Notes under the pieces: model-generated
The model's input: only the letters and a program-made list of their open reading frames with translations
Databases searched by the model: none
Told to the model about the DNA's origin: nothing
Part shown: in pieces, positions 23,631 to 34,452 of the stretch
Position numbering within the stretch: position 1 is the stretch's first letter
How the letters are laid out: every line of letters begins with the position of its first letter
Position numbers and translations under genes: made by a program
Assembly: GCF_901000735.1 (NCBI RefSeq)
Contig: NC_081548.1
Coordinates: forward strand, 7,257,364 to 7,321,363
Direction: 5' to 3'
DNA length: 64,000 bases
DNA from: Corylus avellana
Lineage: Eukaryota > Streptophyta > Magnoliopsida > Fagales > Betulaceae

Positions 23631-25210
23631 AAGAGGATGTCAACCCAATGTATCCAATACGGACGATATCCAATTAAATACCAATTGGGAAGATGTGATT
23701 TGCCCTATATGCTTGGACTTCCCTCACAATGGTGTACTCCTCCAATGCTCATCTTATGGGAAAGGGTGTCGTCCTTTTGTTTGTGACACTGACCATTTGC
23801 ACTCAAATTGCTTGGACCGGTTCAAAAGTGCTTACGGTATGTCATCACCTTCAACATCTGATGCGACTCCTGTGGAAAACACTGAGCCAGTGGTATCCAA
23901 AGGCAACGATAAACCAAGCTGTCCCTTGTGTAGAGGAGAGGTTACTGGATGGGTGGTTGTTGATAAGGCCCGTCTATATCTGGATGAAAAGAAGCGTTGT
24001 TGTGAGGAGGAACGATGTACATTTAGGGGAACATACTTAGAACTACAAAAACATGCTCAACTGGAACACCCTCATGCACGTCCATCAAAGATTGATCCTG
24101 CTCGGCAGCTTGATTGGGAGAATTTCCAGCAGTCCTCTGAGATCATAGATGTTTTGAGCACTATTCATTCAGAAGTCCCACGCGGGGTGGTTTTGGGAGA
24201 CTATGTAATTGAATATGGGGATGATGAAACTGGAGATGAGTTTGAGGACTTTCCTGGTGATGAAGGGAACTGGTGGACCTCTTGTATCTTGTATCAGGTG
24301 TTTGATAACTTCAGGAATTCTAGAAACAGAAGAAGGTCAAGAGTTAGTGATACAAGAAGGGGAAATCGCCGTACAAGTTATGATACTTCCATTTCTGATG
24401 AGGGTTCTGTAACATCTGTAGAATATTCTGACTATAGGGTAGATGAGACAGATGATGAGTTTGTGAGTACAAATATCCCCTCAAGGGGCAGCTCCAGTCA
24501 TCGCAGGTTGTAGTGCTTCTTCCATATCTCAATTTTCTTATCAGATGCTTTTTATGGTTGTTGTGCTTTGGTTTTCAAGCTTTGTTTTACTGATTGATGT
24601 TATCTATCAATTAATCAGATTTCTGGCTTTTGAATGTTGAGATCAATTTCTTTGTGATGTAGGAACCTTAAAGAGTTTAAAACAAATAGTATATATGTGA
24701 AACATCTTGTAATGCATCTTAAGATGTTGATTAAAGTTAACTTGGCAAATATTGACAAGCCAATTAAGTTTCTTGTAAACAAATATAATCATCTAAATTT
24801 CAAGATATTTTATCCATAGTTGGGTAAGCGGAATTTCAACCTGATTTTATAATGGCTTTGTGTTTCTGTTTTTGACTTTGGAGTTGGTAAGGTTGACTCC
24901 TTAATGTATTGGCATAGTTTGTGACGGGTGATTTTGATGTGAACCAGGTCAAACTATTATCAGTGATACTATTGATGTGGTACCATTTTAGCATGCATGA
25001 CACTATTGATGTGGTCAAGTTTTGAAAAGGTTTTCATATTGAAGTCGTAACCTTGAATAGTAAGGTTGGGATACGTATGTATATGGACATTAGCATGCAT
25101 ATTAGTTAATATCAGAGCACTTCCTGGTTTCATATTTTTATAAAAAATTTGTGTATTGCTGTTGTATTCACAGTTCTCGAAGACGCCGTTCCCGCTTTTA
25201 CGACAGTTAG
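23608..25210 (+). CDS. DUF1644 family zinc-binding protein
   Basis: Exon 23608-24506 joins exon 25174-25210 (donor CGCAG|GTTGTAG, acceptor TATTCACAG) to give 311 residues ending in an Arg/Ser tail RRRRSRFYDS. If the intron is retained the protein stops at 24511-24513 after HRRL. The N-terminal zinc-binding part has CPICLDFPHNGVLLQC, then CRPFVCDTDHLHSNCLDRF, and later CPLCRGEVTGW with CC...C...H and an HAQLEHPHARP segment. This Cys/His layout and the following DPAR...W and VPRGVVLGDYV blocks define plant DUF1644 proteins. Their molecular function is not well known; some rice members are linked to stress responses. The C-terminus is acidic then Arg/Ser rich. An upstream in-frame GTG at 23593 is not a credible start. 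Confidence 0.85.
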
Positions 25211-25560
25211 GTATGCGCTGCTCATGGATACTCTTTTACCCAATCGAATCTCTGTTGACCTTTTCTTGGGGTCTTAAAATGTAATTACATTTTCAATGCA
25301 TCATCATAGCCCGCTTTTTATTAATTTTTTTTTTATTACAATACAATTCCTCTCTTCATTGCTTGAGGTGGGAGAGCACATTTGAGTGTGCTATGTTTAT
25401 GTCTCTTTGAGTCATATAACTTATCGTTTTTCTTTCACAGTGTTTGGTTAGAAGTGAAGCGAAAAACAGAGAGAGAGATCCACCGGAAGTGGAAAGCCTT
25501 CTATGCTTGCTGTTGAGAGTTGGAAAAGCTACATCTGGAATCTTATCTTTGTTACATTTG
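25211..25560 (+). other. 3' UTR of the DUF1644 gene, possible UTR intron
   Basis: The stop TAG is followed directly by GTATGCG, a plausible donor, and an acceptor TCTTTCACAG occurs at 25439-25440. Splicing here would put an exon junction right at the stop, too close to trigger nonsense-mediated decay by the usual rule. Confidence 0.4.
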
Positions 25561-26154
25561 TGATGGGATATGCTGATTAGACTTGAATGAACTCAACATG
25601 TGGTTATGCTGTGATCCCTTCTGTTAACTCTTCAACATTTCTCTTTTGCTATAAATATTTTTTTTTATACTCTGATAGAAGTCTGAAGGATGATGGGGAG
25701 AAGTATTATAACTATGGAAAGTTTGCTGATAAACCTACCATTTTGTTCTGTAACCTTTCTGCTCACCAACTTCTGGCATAGCTAACATCTACCATTTTGT
25801 CTCAAGCTTTACTTAAAGAAACAAGAAAAAAGAAAAGAAAAGAAAAGTCAAGTCCAAAGCAATGGCCAAGCTAGAACTTGGAAGTATTATATGACTTAAC
25901 TCTTTACCAAAGATTGTTTGTAGCGTGAACAAATTTCAGGCTATCCTTCAAGCAGGTTTGAGCAGCCCTTTTCTATTTCTTCAACCATTGTGAGATGGTT
26001 ACATAACTAGGAAGATCTCAATAGTTTAAATCCCCTATAAAATGGAAAAATGCTTGGGGCTATGGCTTTTATTACTACAACTCTTTTAGAAATTTGCGCT
26101 TTACAAGGCACTTCTAGTAAAAGTTGGAATACTTTTATTAACCCTAAGAGCCTG

Positions 26155-26360
26155 TTTGAGATTGTGTTAAAGAGTTTAAAAAGTACTTTCAATACCTAAA
26201 AACCTATCCTAAACAAAAGTTGGATTGTTTGGTAAAAAATTTTAAAAGTACTTATTTGACTTTTTTACTTTAAAAATTGTTAAAACATATTTTTAGTAAA
26301 AGTTTAAAAATAAGGCTTTTGTCGATAAATGTTTTTTTTTTTTTTTGACTTTTAACATGC
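26155..26360. mobile_element. MITE fragment related to the 18.5-kb elements
   Basis: It begins GCCTGTTTGAGATTGTGTTA and continues with AAAAAGTACTTTCAATACCT, almost the same as the split element around 18.5-19.1 kb. The right end is degraded. Confidence 0.55.
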
Positions 26361-27044
26361 TTAGCTTAGGTAAAGGACTTCGTGTTTTTGGTAAATTACA
26401 GCCCTTGCCATTATAATTTGGCCATACTTACCTTGGAAGAGGGTCAAGTTCAGAAATGTGTCTATAAATAATCAAAGCTACACCAAAAATTGGATTTGGG
26501 GTGGGGCAAAACGTCATTTCAGGTGCATAACAATTGGGCAAGTGGTCTTTTTCTTGTTGCCAGCCAAATAATTTCCGTGTTCTATCGTATTATCCCATTT
26601 ATATGCCTGATAAAGACATCCCCTGTGTTTGGTGTTGGAAGAATATTAAAGGACAAAAGATGCCGTCTTGGAAGGATTCTTTCAGAAGCACTTGTCAGTC
26701 AATGTCTTGGCTACAGAAGTCTGCCACAAATAGTTGCCTAAAATATTCCCATAGGAAAAGGATTTCTTGCGAGACTCAGCTGCCCCTAAACAATTCGTGA
26801 AGCTCATTTGCTCGAAGTATGTTTATGTAATCCTTCTTCGAGGTTGTTCGAATTACGTACAATTCAGACATTTAATTATAAAGAATCCCAAGTCAAAGTG
26901 AAAAAAAATACCCCATTATAGAATCAAATTTGTCATATAAATATATTATACCGAAATATATAAACAAAAATATACTTTTTTTTTTCCTAGTGTTGTGGAG
27001 GTAATTAAGTTCACACTCTTACATTCCCATTTTATGAACTTAAA

Positions 27045-27272
27045 TAAGCTATTTGGGATTATGTTGGGATATAGAGTTTTTGTTTATAGAGAAAGCTGAA
27101 AGAACATTTTAGAGAAAGAAACATCATTTTCAAGCTTCCACCAAAACGCAGTTTTGAGCTTTTTTTCGAGCAAAAAATGTTTTTGTCAAATAGACTTTTT
27201 GTTCGCTTAGTTTGACTTTTGAAGTACTAAAAACCATTTTAAACTCTTTATTACAATCCCAAACAAAGTCTA
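27045..27272. mobile_element. MITE of the TTTGGGATT family
   Basis: Left end CTATTTGGGATTATGTTGGG and right end CTTTATTACAATCCCAAACA are imperfect inverted repeats. The interior is AT-rich and non-coding. Confidence 0.55.
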
Positions 27273-29959
27273 AATCACTTTTTTAATAGATTAATCCGAT
27301 ATCCGTAATTGAGCCGTGTTTGTTTGCAGCAATAATATCATTTTTGGCACTCTTTCTTTTCTTGCTTGAAGAAACATAATCCTCAGATTTCTTCAGCAAT
27401 GACATTTTTCATCCTAAAAGCCCACGCAATTGGATTCCCATTTTATGAAGCATTCACCTTTTTTTTTTTTTAATAATTAATATATCAATCAAGGACTAAA
27501 AAATAAAATAAAGCTTACGCAGATGGAGTAAGAAAAGGGGCAGCCGATATCCCCCAATAATTGAGCCGTGTTTACGAAATGTTCACTAAGTTTGTGACCA
27601 AACACAGAATGAAGTTAGGGAATGTTTGTTAACTGACATACAAAGGTTCTTCTTGCCCATCTTGGTCCAAAAAATAGGTTAGTGTAAAGCAGTTTTCTTT
27701 CAAATTGGATTGTAAATAACTTCTGCAGCTCAAACATTTGTAGTAAAGTATGTGATTCTCACTCGCATTTTAATAAAATCAGTTTAATAGATTGGAGTTA
27801 CTCTTAACCCATTTTGAAAGACAAATTTATTATTTTTCAGGAAATAGAACTCCCAACTTAATTAAAACTCATCCAATGTATGAGCTTATGCATAGGGGCG
27901 GAATTAGAACTTTTAGTTTGAGGATGACGAAATTATAAAATATATATATTTGGAGGGATATATAAAAATTATTTTTTTGGGAGACCATGTTGCCCCTCAA
28001 GCCATAAGGTGGTTTTGCCCTTGCTTGTGCACACAAATCTCCGAGAGGCTACAGTAAAACAAGGTGAACACACCATGCCCCACCAATACATATAATGGGT
28101 TAAGAGAAATGATACACAAACTTCCAAGTTTATATTCCCAAATGCGTACTCCCTCACATAACAGTGAAATAACCATTGAATTTAAAATTCAAAGGTAATT
28201 CATCCAAAATCAAATGGTGATTTTCACTGCTTTGTCAAGGCAAAGTAGTGATTATTCTGAGGCTTAACCAAAAAAAATTCCTCCTCATTAGGCCCATTCA
28301 AGTGGGAAGATGAGTAATGGTGTTAGCCATGCGCCCTAAAAGCAGAGGGTGCATAATGATATACTTGAAGAACCTTATTATTGCTTTTTAGTTTACTCAA
28401 AGTCTTCCAATAGAATCATAACAACAAACACCGACCAACCCCACCAGCCAACCTAAATACACACAGCCATCAATTAGTTTATTGCTTTTTGTAATGAATA
28501 TTTATCTTACTGTTTGATGCTAATTATGTTTAATATTGTTCAAAACAAATTGTTTTAATTTCTAATCGTGTCTGTTAAAGAGCATTGGATTAAGGAAGAT
28601 TAATACTAGAAGAATGATGCCTTTTCTTTTTTTTTTCTTTCTTTCTTCTGTCACCAACATCTCGTCATGCACACTAGTATGTGCATTTCTTCACAAGCAA
28701 TAGTGGCTCATTAGGCAAGAGAATTAGAAAGAGGAAAGTTTATGCCTTTCCTTCATGTCCATTGTTAAATATGTGCAAATCAGACTAATTTCCAGAAGAT
28801 AAGTGGCTTTGTCTGAGTTCTAGATCTACAGATACACCTTTTGACTTTGTATACAGATCAATTTCAAGAAGAAAAAAGTATTGCAACTTTGCAAAGCTAT
28901 GATCATTTCACCAATTGAAGATGACTTACTTAGCGAGGTTGCCACATTCACACTAGAGACTTGAGAAATGCTGCAATAACCACTTCACCAAAATACAAAA
29001 GAGAAAGAACTAGATTTTCTCTCACAATACCACATAAAAACACTATCATTTGACAGAGAAAGGAGAAAGAAAAATAAACAAAGTCTAACAAAATGTGAAT
29101 GTAATTGAAGAATAACATCATAAAGGGGAAATGATCAGGAGTGAAAATAATTATAGTCTACTGACTATAAGTAACCTATTAGCATTTGAGTCAAATAACC
29201 CATCATCTTAAGATAGTACCTTATGTTTGTTGGAATGGTACCTAAAGTTTCTCTAATATTACATTAATTTGATTGAATCTGTACCTGATTTTTCGTTAAA
29301 TGGTATCTTTTTTTGTGTTGGATATGAGAAGATGAAGTCATGACACCTCTCCAATTTATTGGACATGTCTATGGGGAAGTTGGAGTGGTACCATCTGTTT
29401 ATTGAAGTAGAATCTAAGGGTTATTTAGAATCTAATGGTTAACTTTAATAGTACTTATAAATTTAATGGACATGTACCTAGAGTTTCATTGGCAGCACCT
29501 TCTCTGTCTTGGACATGAGAAGTGGAGAGATACCATTTGTTTATTAGACAGTACAGTACCTAAGCGTTTTTCTAGTAGTACCTTCAATTAATGGGACATG
29601 TATCTAAGGCTAGCTCTAGTACTTCCTTCAGTTTATTGTGTAGTCACTTAAATTTGGATACTTGTGTATAAACTTGCAATTCCATCCTAAAAAGGTCCCA
29701 AAACACCAATTATTTTTACTGCTGATCATTGAGCCTACATTTTCCCTAAAATGAAAAAGACTATAATAATACTTATTTATACTCATAATCATTATGAACA
29801 CACCCTATTAATATTGGAAACATTGCCTTCTGAAGCATACAAATAGAAGAAGAATAAAAGAAAAGTCTCATCAAAGAATCCTCTTTTTTCCTAAGAGGAA
29901 TCCCAAAGAAATATAGGATCAGAACTTTTCAATGTATTACTTCTATGCAAATTTCTTTT

Positions 29960-30141
29960 CTGATGACGAGGAACTCTTTCAAGGCAGAATCCTTTCATGT
30001 ACCTACCCTTATCGAGTAAACTTCGGACCCGTGCAAGTGTCCCCTCCACACGGATCGGATAATACTCTGACTTCGCCAGTTAGCTGGCCTCAAAGAATTG
30101 TTTGCACGGTTGCACCTAAGAGGATTCGAACACAAATTTCT
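29960..30141 (-). mobile_element. SINE-like repeat (tRNA-type B box)
   Basis: It contains CGAGTAAACTTCGGACCCGT and CCACACGGATCGG, and ends with AGGATTCGAACAC. The complement of the last word, GTGTTCGAATCCT, resembles a tRNA B box. A shorter relative lies at 49620-49710 (CGAGTAAACTCCAGACCCGT). I recall similar wording in widespread angiosperm SINEs, but the family name is not certain. Confidence 0.5.
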
Positions 30142-30452
30142 TAATCTAATACAATGCCAAAAGGTTTTCATAGAATACTTGGCAGTTACAACTTACAAGA
30201 TAGCAGAGCTAGCATTCTTCTAATAATCACAACCCTCATAGTCCTGAGTAGCAGTTCTCCAAAACAAGATAAATAGTAATTTTCTTTGGTCATCTCAAAA
30301 AGGACAAAAAAAAGACGGATACGAAAGAGAAAAGAAGTGCAAAAGAAAAAAGAGTAATCTCACACCCAGGATGCCACTTTGATATATGGGATTCAGCAGC
30401 AGCAGCAGTAGCTCAAACAGCACTCACATACCTCATAGGGATATTGCCCTCA

Positions 30453-32324
30453 CTAAACTTCAGGCTTCCTGTCACAGTTCTCTCTTGCTTCAAGTACATC
30501 TGTGCAATACCGTTGTGAGAGGATTTCAACTTGTTCAGGAAATGACTTGCTGCCATGCTCACCAATGTGTTTGACCATTTGGTCCCATCGCTCTCGACAT
30601 ACATCTCCAGACCTATCCTCAAGCAGATTATCCCAGTCCACATCTTGTATGCAGCAAGCATCCAAGTTATAAAGAGCATCTATTAGGTGGTAGTCATCAG
30701 TGTTGGCCCATACACCTTCACGCACCATAGGTGATGTTAATTGGTTATACCATTTCTGGCAGCAAAGAACACTGCTTCTGGTTCCTAACTTGTTACTAAT
30801 GGCTTCCCAAGAGAGATCATCTCGCAACATACCTTGCTTCCAGTTTTTTTTTTTCTTTTCTTCTAAGGCCTTCATGCGCAGATCCATGTTAACTAAGTCA
30901 AATAAGGTTTGATACTCCTCTTGTTCCCAACGTCCTTTCTTCATATTTGGCAATCTTATTCTACGCCATGTATCCTTTACATGAAACCTATGTTTGCCAA
31001 GTTTATCAGCCAACTTTTTCCACTTTGATCCATGTTTTTCATGGTAACTTCGGATAAGTTCATACTCTTCAGGGGTCCATTTACGATTCTCACCCCTTTC
31101 GAACAAAACATGGGCTCGATGATATACGCTCTCGGAAGGCCTCCAAGGTAAGGCTGTTCCTATTTCCTTCCAACAATTTTTTATTTCGGAGTGAGATTTA
31201 CAGTGGAGAACCATATTTAGGCCTTCATCACCTAAGCCATGTACTGCTATGTAGTCGAAAACAGCCTTTTTAACCATCTCATCTTCTTCTTGTGAAAACC
31301 TCTTACCTCGTACTAATCCATCATTGTCATCATTCTTTGCAACACTTGGACCATCAGATAAAGTAAAAACCTCCTCCAAATGATCAGAGAATCTGACTTT
31401 CTTAGATGTGCCCCCAGGTGTAGAATTTTCATAAATATTCTCAACACCTTTTTTGGTTCTTGCAACCCGTTTATCATCATTTTGTTCTGAAACCTGTTTA
31501 TCTGACTTGGCCTTCCTCTTCTTCTTCTCCTCCTTCTTCTTCTTGTTCTTCTTCTGCTTCACATCCTTGTCTCCATCTACTGCACTAATGGCATGCACAA
31601 TTCTCTCCCCCATCTTGTTCCTAGATGAACGTGCATTAACTCCATTATCTTCAACTCCCTTGCTTTCATTACTTGGTTTTTCAGTGATGGTCTCCAGTAG
31701 TCCAATTCCCAGATCATCATTGTGGCTTTTATTCTCTTTCCTTCTCTTTTTGAAAGGATTGGCCTTTTCCAAGTTTTTCCCATCTGAGAGCTCCCTTTCT
31801 TTTCCAACATCTCCTCCAGTCACACAGTTGTTCACTAGAACATCACAACTCTCCATGTCCCTCTTCCTTTTCTTCTTCTCCTTCTTTTTCTCTTCTTTCC
31901 CATCTTTCCTCTCATCCTTCTCTCTTTTCTCAGAGTAAGCCTGCCCCTTAACTAGCTCTTCCATATTGTTATTATTCTCAAGGAGTTCATTCATATAGGA
32001 AGCCACCCTCTTTTCCACTCGATGCTTCTTTTTCTTCTCTCTTCTTATTCCCAACTCCGAATCCTTGTTGTCATTCATTCTTACGTTCATGTTCTCTTCT
32101 CCTATCATGTTGGTTTCCTTCGAAACCTCTCTAAGTTCACCAACTTCCTCACCATCATTAATTCTCTTATCCTTCTCCCTAGCCTTCTCAAATTCCTTCT
32201 CGTTGTCATTAATTTCCAATTTTGCCTTCTTCTTCTTTCGTTCCTTCTCCTTCTCCTTATTCCTTACATGTGTATAAACCTTCTCATTAACATCTTCATT
32301 TTGAACAGTTCCCAATTTCTTCAT
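30453..32324 (-). CDS. Lysine-rich Myb-like DNA-binding protein (RNA polymerase I termination factor-like)
   Basis: A single coding exon of 623 residues. Residues 1-300 are highly charged, with several Lys/Arg clusters likely to act as nuclear localisation signals (KKKK at about 97-100; KKEKKKRKR about 147-155; FKKRRK 191-196; KKKKEEKKKRKAK 261-273). From about 340 on come tryptophan-spaced helix-turn-helix units: KRFSQEEDEM (341-350), RKWTPEEYELI...KWKKLADKLGKHRFHVKDTWRRI (414-456), KGRWEQEEYQTL...SWEAISNKL...CCQKWYNQL (463-529) and VWANTDDYHLIDAL...DWDNLL...CRERW (538-580). This layout matches Reb1/TTF-I/DMTF1-type Myb proteins, annotated in plants as RNA polymerase I termination factor-like. 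Family members bind rDNA terminators (family knowledge). A KKVRFSD motif occurs at 308-314. The start is the first ATG after a leader intron. Confidence 0.85.
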   Translation of the reverse strand: MKKLGTVQNEDVNEKVYTHVRNKEKEKERKKKKAKLEINDNEKEFEKAREKDKRINDGEEVGELREVSKETNMIGEENMNVRMNDNKDSELGIRREKKKKHRVEKRVASYMNELLENNNNMEELVKGQAYSEKREKDERKDGKEEKKKEKKKRKRDMESCDVLVNNCVTGGDVGKERELSDGKNLEKANPFKKRRKENKSHNDDLGIGLLETITEKPSNESKGVEDNGVNARSSRNKMGERIVHAISAVDGDKDVKQKKNKKKKEEKKKRKAKSDKQVSEQNDDKRVARTKKGVENIYENSTPGGTSKKVRFSDHLEEVFTLSDGPSVAKNDDNDGLVRGKRFSQEEDEMVKKAVFDYIAVHGLGDEGLNMVLHCKSHSEIKNCWKEIGTALPWRPSESVYHRAHVLFERGENRKWTPEEYELIRSYHEKHGSKWKKLADKLGKHRFHVKDTWRRIRLPNMKKGRWEQEEYQTLFDLVNMDLRMKALEEKKKKNWKQGMLRDDLSWEAISNKLGTRSSVLCCQKWYNQLTSPMVREGVWANTDDYHLIDALYNLDACCIQDVDWDNLLEDRSGDVCRERWDQMVKHIGEHGSKSFPEQVEILSQRYCTDVLEARENCDRKPEV

Positions 32325-32371
32325 ATTTGCAACGCTTCAAAACCCCAAGACCAAATCTTTGAAAACCTTTC

Positions 32372-33291
32372 CTGAAAACATAAACCTTCAAAGTGTTAGA
32401 AGAAGAAAACCCAATCCTCCATTCAGTTTCTGAGGGAAGAAAAAAATATGGTACAATAAAAAAATTAGTATGCAGTTCACAAATTGGTTACAAACTTACA
32501 AGCTTTGATGAAGGCAAAATATATGTATTTTTTTCACATATATTTTCAGAAAGAACTTCGAATAATAAATAAACAGTTTGAAACTTTTGTTTTAATGGAA
32601 AATTGCAGGATATAAAATTGATTCTCTACATAGAACCTACAAAAATGGGTAGATTCAGACAATCCCAAGCCTTGGCAAACTTAGAATCCATCAAAGAATA
32701 ATAAATAAAGTCTCAACTAAGCCACCTCCAACATGGATTACCTTCAATTCCTTAAATGTTCTTCCTTCAATAATCAAACAAATCAAAACATAAACATAAT
32801 GATCAATATAAAAGAATAAAAGACCACGAATAAGTAATATCAAGTAAGAAAGCAATAAGAATATAAGATGCAAAAAACTTAATCAAACAACAATCAATCT
32901 TCTGAAAAAAAAAAAAGCCAATGAATGCACCCCATGCACCCAGCCTATGCATCATACCTAAAGGTCCTAAACAACCAAAACCTGACACAAACAGAGAAGA
33001 AAAACAAGGGCCCAACAGCAATACAAATTTCAAGAATAATTACAGCAATTAGCAAATGCTTATCCAAAAGAAGAAAATTTATTTGCAGGAAAAATCAAGG
33101 TAGCGTAAATCAGATCCAGGTTGCCTAAAAAACTAAAAATCTATCATTTTCATTCCTAAGTATTCCTAAATCCTAATAATATAAACAAACTCGAAAATAA
33201 ATGCAAAATCAAAGAATCAAAATTTAAACCCTCAATTAGTTCAAAAAAAAAAAAAAATCAAAGAAAATGAAGTAACTCGAAAAATTTATAC
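32372..33291 (-). other. Leader intron of the Myb-like gene
   Basis: On the minus strand, donor TTTTCAG|GTATAAAT at 33291-33290 and acceptor GTTTTCAG at 32373-32372 bound a 5'-UTR intron of about 920 bp. The upstream leader exon is GA-rich in plus-strand reading and ends near 33600. Confidence 0.55.
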
Positions 33292-33308
33292 CTGAAAAAT
33301 ACGGGAGA

Positions 33309-33450
33309 CGACGGGAGACGAGAGAGAGATACGACAGCTTGCCGCTTGCAACGAGAAAGCGAGGGAGACAACGGTGAAGTTTAGCCACAGGACACGACGG
33401 GAGACGAGTGAGAGACACGACGGCTTGCCGCTTGCAACGAGAAAGCGAGA
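33309..33450. repeat. Duplicated 54-bp segment in the leader exon
   Basis: GACGGGAGACGAGAGAGAGA... at about 33309-33363 is repeated at about 33398-33450 with few changes. Both copies share GCTTGCCGCTTGCAACGAGA. GA-repeat tracts follow at 33483-33500 and 33530-33541. Confidence 0.8.
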
Positions 33451-33718
33451 GAGAGAGAGTCGACAGACGGCCGCGGTAGGCGAGAGAGAGAGAGAGAGAG
33501 GCAGCCGGAGAGGGACGGCCGCGCGGCGTGAGAGAGAGAGAGGCAGGAGGCAGGGCACGAGGAGACTGGAGACCGGAAGGAAACGAAAGGAGCCGGTTCA
33601 CGGCTTAGATTTTTTTTAAATGATCCATCGTTAAAAAATTTGCCACGTCATTTAGGGAACTAGACCTGAAAGTTTAGTTTATATTCAAGTTTAAAACCGC
33701 GTCGTTTTGAGTTTCAAC

Positions 33719-33745
<27 letters not shown>
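33719..33745. repeat. TA dinucleotide microsatellite
   Basis: Uninterrupted TA run of about 27 bp upstream of the Myb-like gene. Confidence 0.9.
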
Positions 33746-33749
<4 letters not shown>

Positions 33750-34334
33750 TGTCAAATCAATGCCATTTTACTATGTGAGAATGGTTCGGTTCGGTTAACC
33801 GAAAAAAAAATAAAAAATTATATTGATTAATTGAACTGAACCAATATCGGTATAAAAAATTCATATCGATTGTTGAACCACAAAAGTCGATTGACAGATA
33901 TACGGTTAATTTGTCCACCCCTAAACCAATGCATATTACTTATCGCAAAAGCATCATAGACATATTCATACATGATTTAACCCCAAAACAACAAGTGATA
34001 ATTCAAACAACTAGAATTACACTTATCACCAAGAAATCTGAATAAAGAGACACTAAAATCATCGCCTTTGTTTTTTTTTTTTTTACAATCAAGGTAGCGA
34101 TGGTTCCTTCCAAATGGGTAGTTTTCAAAAAAATTTGCACAACTTCAAGTGAAATCCGGCCACCCAAAATGCCTTCTAAATTTCCACGTGTGTAAGTTTT
34201 AGAATATAATCGACATTACAGTAAAAGGTGGTATCATAGGTCCAACACATGCAGAAAATTTCCATTCAAACATTATTATTATTATTATTATTATTTTTTT
34301 TTTTTTCATGCAGCTAATGACAATTCCAAATCTT
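33746..34334. other. Intergenic DNA
   Basis: No gene. A GGTTCGGTTCGGTTAACCGA word near 33783 and its partners resemble common dispersed plant repeats. An ATT microsatellite lies at 34271-34293. Confidence 0.4.
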
Positions 34335-34437
34335 TTTTTTTTTGACATGTTCACACAAGAAGGGGAGGGAGATTCGAACTAGTGACCTCCGCTTTATTAA
34401 GCGTGGTCCTATCCGATTGAGCTCCCTCTTGGGGACT
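34335..34437 (-). mobile_element. tRNA-derived SINE with target duplication
   Basis: Read on the minus strand it begins with a tRNA-like head: A-box-like word GAGCTCAATCGGATAGGACC and B-box-like word GGTCACTAGTTCGAATCTCC, then a poly-A tail. A perfect 13-bp duplication AATTCCAAATCTT flanks it (34322-34334 and 34438-34450). A related copy lies at 53640-53747. Confidence 0.85.
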
Positions 34438-34452
34438 AATTCCAAATCTTAT

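Larger units (their letters stand above)
25561..29959. other. Long intergenic stretch
   Basis: No gene is supported. It contains two copies of the TTTGGGATTGTGTT-type MITE (26155-26360 and 27045-27272) and low-complexity AT-rich DNA. At 29137-29650 imperfect internal repeats (GGACATGTACCTA, GGACATGAGAAG) recur without clear period. Two overlapping frames at 26490-26800 show no family resemblance. Confidence 0.45.

Noticed and set aside
26490..26800. Two overlapping frames of 83-88 codons
   Set aside because: No family resemblance, no splice partner and no promoter evidence.
31453..31938. 161-codon plus-strand frame rich in Phe/Ser/Leu
   Set aside because: It is the complement of the Lys/Glu-rich part of the Myb-like gene on the other strand.
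33236..33619. Overlapping Ser/Arg/Leu-rich frames on both strands
   Set aside because: They arise from the GA/CT repeats of the leader exon; no domain and no start context.
34360..34430. tRNA gene
   Set aside because: A- and B-box-like words are present but no cloverleaf with an anticodon arm can be drawn; poly-A and target duplication show a SINE.
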